Assembly: GCA_016707425.1 (NCBI GenBank)
Contig: JADJHU010000001.1
Location: 1-64,000 of the forward strand
Direction: 5' to 3'
Origin: Gammaproteobacteria bacterium
Lineage (GTDB): Bacteria > Pseudomonadota > Gammaproteobacteria > Steroidobacterales > Steroidobacteraceae
DNA: 64,000 nucleotides
Shown here one piece after another: positions 62,224-64,000 of this stretch. The translations under genes were made by a program, and so were the position numbers. Numbering within the stretch: the stretch's first letter is position 1; the number at the start of each line of letters is the position of its first letter. A model generated the notes under the pieces. The model made no database searches. It saw only the letters and a list, made by a program, of their open reading frames with translations, and was not told the origin of the DNA.

Positions 62224-63507
62224 TCAGCGCAGGCGACGCAGCGGAAAGCCGCAGGTGAAGACGCTGCCGCGGCCCTCGGCGCTTTCAATCCGCAGCCTGG
62301 CGCCGTGGCGCTGCAGCACATGCTTGACGATTGCGAGACCGAGACCGGACCCGCCGGCAGCCCGGCTGCGGCCGGCGTCGACGCGAAAGAAGCGCTCCGT
62401 AAGCCGCGGGATGTGCTCGGCGGCGATACCGGTCCCCGTATCGGCGACGGAAAACCAGCCCCCGTCCTGATCGACCCACCAGCGCAGCGCGATCTTCCCA
62501 TCCGGCGGCGTGTATCTGAGCGCGTTGTCGACGAGATTGCGGAACGCGGAGCGAATGTGGCCGTGGTCCCCGAGGAGCCGCGCACCGGATTCCACCGAGG
62601 TGGTCAGCTCGGCATGCCGGCCCGGACGAGCATCGGCGTCGCAGACCAGCTGCGAAATCAATGCGCCAACATCGATCTCCGCGCCCTGCACTTCGGCATC
62701 CGAGCTTTCGAGCTCGGACAGCTCGAGCAGATCGCTCACGATCAGGTTCATCCGCCGAGCCTGCTCACGCATCTGCTGCAGCGCCTCCGCCAGATCTGGT
62801 GGCAGGCTCTCATCCGCGACCAGCGTCTCGAGATAGCCGCAGATCACCGTCAACGGCGAGCGCAGCTCGTGCGAGGCATTCGCGACGAACTCCTTGCGCA
62901 CTTCCTCGAGGCGCGCCTGCCGCGTGACATCGCGCACGAGCATCAGCAGCTGTCCAGCGCCGTAAGGAACGATCTGGATCGAAAGGCGCCGCTCCATCCT
63001 CGCGATGAGCAGCGGCAGCGGTCCCGCACGCGTCCCCGCGCGGAGGTAATCCGCAAACTCCGGGTGCCGCACCAGGTTCTCGACACGCTGGCCGACGTCT
63101 CTCCTGCCGCGCAGACCCAGCAGCCGCCCGGCCGTTCGGTTGAACCAGAGGATCTCGGCATTCGGATTGAGCAGGACGACGCCATCCGGCATTGCGGCTG
63201 TCGAACGGCGCAACTCCCGCAGCAGCCGCAGCAGCCGCGACCTCTGCTGGCGCCTGTCGCGATAGAGCCGGACGACCATCGCCACCGCATCGCCCCACAC
63301 GCCACCGGGCTCCGGCGCCCTTTCTGGTGTGTCGGTGCGCAGCCAGCCGACCATGCGCATGAGTCGCCATGAGTGGACGATGAGCAGCAGCGCCAGAACC
63401 ACTGTCGCACCGAGCCACGGCTCGGCCATGGGAAGCCCCGCCAGCAGACCGAGCCCCGCGCCCAGCAGCACGGGAAGCGCGAGCCGGAGCCAGTCCCGGC
63501 GCGCCAA
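62224..63507 (-). CDS. phoR: Phosphate-regulon sensor kinase PhoR
   Basis: The protein has about 427 residues: two N-terminal hydrophobic segments (10-48), a PAS domain (about 98-200), H-box with H213 (A-S-H-E-L-R-S-P-L-T), N-box N-L-V-D-N-A-L-R-Y and G-boxes D-T-G-T-G-I and G-S-G-L-G-L-A-I-V-K-H. The start is uncertain; the TTG at 63507, just after the phoB stop, is given because no ATG or GTG precedes the first membrane segment in a coding-like stretch. Confidence 0.88.
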   Translation of the reverse strand: MARRDWLRLALPVLLGAGLGLLAGLPMAEPWLGATVVLALLLIVHSWRLMRMVGWLRTDTPERAPEPGGVWGDAVAMVVRLYRDRRQQRSRLLRLLRELRRSTAAMPDGVVLLNPNAEILWFNRTAGRLLGLRGRRDVGQRVENLVRHPEFADYLRAGTRAGPLPLLIARMERRLSIQIVPYGAGQLLMLVRDVTRQARLEEVRKEFVANASHELRSPLTVICGYLETLVADESLPPDLAEALQQMREQARRMNLIVSDLLELSELESSDAEVQGAEIDVGALISQLVCDADARPGRHAELTTSVESGARLLGDHGHIRSAFRNLVDNALRYTPPDGKIALRWWVDQDGGWFSVADTGTGIAAEHIPRLTERFFRVDAGRSRAAGGSGLGLAIVKHVLQRHGARLRIESAEGRGSVFTCGFPLRRLR

Positions 63508-63508
63508 T

Positions 63509-64000
63509 TCAGGTCTCGACCCGTGTCGAGAAGCGGTAGCCGCTGCCACGCACGGTCTGCACGAGGCGGTCGCAGCCGTGCCCGGCGAGCGCCTTGCGCA
63601 GGCGCCCGATGTGCACATCGATGGTGCGCTCCTCGACGTAGACGCTCCCGCCCCACACGCGATCGAGCAGCTGCTCGCGACTGTAGACGCGGTCGGGATG
63701 CGTCATGAAGAACTCCAGCAGCCGATACTCCGTGGGACCCAGCGCGATGCCGCAGCCGGCGATGCTGACGTGATGGCCCGCGCGGTCGAGCCTCACCCCC
63801 CCGCTTTCGAGCAGCTCCTCATGACCAGCACCGTCGGCACGGCGCAATACCGCCTTGATCCGCGCAATGAGTTCGCGCGGACTGAACGGCTTGGTGATGT
63901 AGTCGTCGGCACCGACTTCGAGCCCAAGCACCATGTCGTGCTCCTCGCCGCGCGCCGTCAGCATGATGATCGGCAGGTCACGCGTCTCGCGTTCGCGTTT
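63509..64000 (-). CDS. phoB: Phosphate-regulon response regulator PhoB, partial
   Basis: The visible 163 residues cover the end of the receiver (L-P-I-I-M-L-T-A-R-G, K-P-F-S-P-R-E-L) and the whole OmpR-type winged helix (E-Y-R-L-L-E-F-F, Y-S-R-E-Q-L-L-D-R-V-W-G, R-G-S-G-Y-R-F). The N-terminus lies beyond base 64000. The stop overlaps the region just before phoR. It would bind the two Pho boxes described here. Confidence 0.95.
   Translation of the reverse strand, partial: KRERETRDLPIIMLTARGEEHDMVLGLEVGADDYITKPFSPRELIARIKAVLRRADGAGHEELLESGGVRLDRAGHHVSIAGCGIALGPTEYRLLEFFMTHPDRVYSREQLLDRVWGGSVYVEERTIDVHIGRLRKALAGHGCDRLVQTVRGSGYRFSTRVET

Noticed and set aside
1..64000. CRISPR array, rRNA or prophage structural genes
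   Set aside because: No regularly spaced repeats, rRNA segments or phage structural motifs were seen.

Overview
The window comes from a high-G+C chromosome (about two thirds G+C by eye), most likely of a gammaproteobacterium. The order thrS-infC-rpmI-rplT-pheS-pheT-ihfA-merR, the pst-pho locus and the yqjD-yqjE pair are typical of that class. Catabolic genes of the LLM-oxidoreductase, TonB-receptor and sulfatase type would suit a Steroidobacter- or Nevskia-like soil or water organism; that placement is inference.

Region 1 (1105-19527) is a dense stress, hypoxia and dormancy-type island. It holds two double-domain universal stress proteins, two CBS proteins, two APH-fold kinases (one fused to a P-loop kinase), a lone GroEL, an NAD-salvage pair (nicotinamidase and nicotinate phosphoribosyltransferase), a PRPP synthase and a phosphoribosyltransferase. 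It also holds an operon for acetyl-CoA synthetase, pyruvate-dehydrogenase E1 alpha, E1 beta and E2, and an acyl carrier protein. It ends in a FixL-type haem-PAS kinase with its FixJ regulator. The family content closely mirrors the mycobacterial DosR dormancy regulon (Usp, Hrp1 CBS, Rv2004c-type kinase, phosphoribosyltransferase, pncB2, Hsp20, haem kinase plus LuxR-type regulator), but gathered in one place. A matching Hsp20 lies at 29793. An identical 8-bp palindrome, CTACGTAG, lies upstream of both the first Usp gene and hsp20.

Region 2 (19555-30901) carries a dihaem cytochrome c, an L,D-transpeptidase and a probable nitric-oxide or denitrification-associated cluster (DUF2249, oxidase-like membrane protein, tandem DUF2249, DUF59, ferric-reductase-like flavoprotein, small cytochrome c) behind a palindromic operator-like site. 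Then follow glgX, an MFS exporter, Hsp20 and a small exported protein. Region 3 (30931-38893) is a catabolic module: LLM flavin oxidoreductase, acyl-CoA ligase, DapB-fold reductase, TonB-dependent receptor and arylsulfatase. An IS481-type transposase remnant and mobile-element debris abut a tRNA-Pro gene.

Region 4 (39799-51537) is core genome: yqjD/E/K-like genes, a MerR regulator, ihfA, pheT, pheS, rplT, rpmI, infC (rare AUA start), thrS, a DksA-like protein, a fourth-type Usp, tRNA-Val and uvrB. Region 5 (51641-56355) has an aminotransferase, a second large sulfatase and an exported protein interrupted by an in-frame amber codon. Region 6 (56402-64000) is the phosphate regulon phoB-phoR-phoU-pstS-pstC-pstA-porin-pstB, with two recognisable Pho boxes.

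Six or seven genes show single-base frame breaks and pheS lacks about 58 codons. These look like consensus or assembly errors more than biology, and affected genes are marked.
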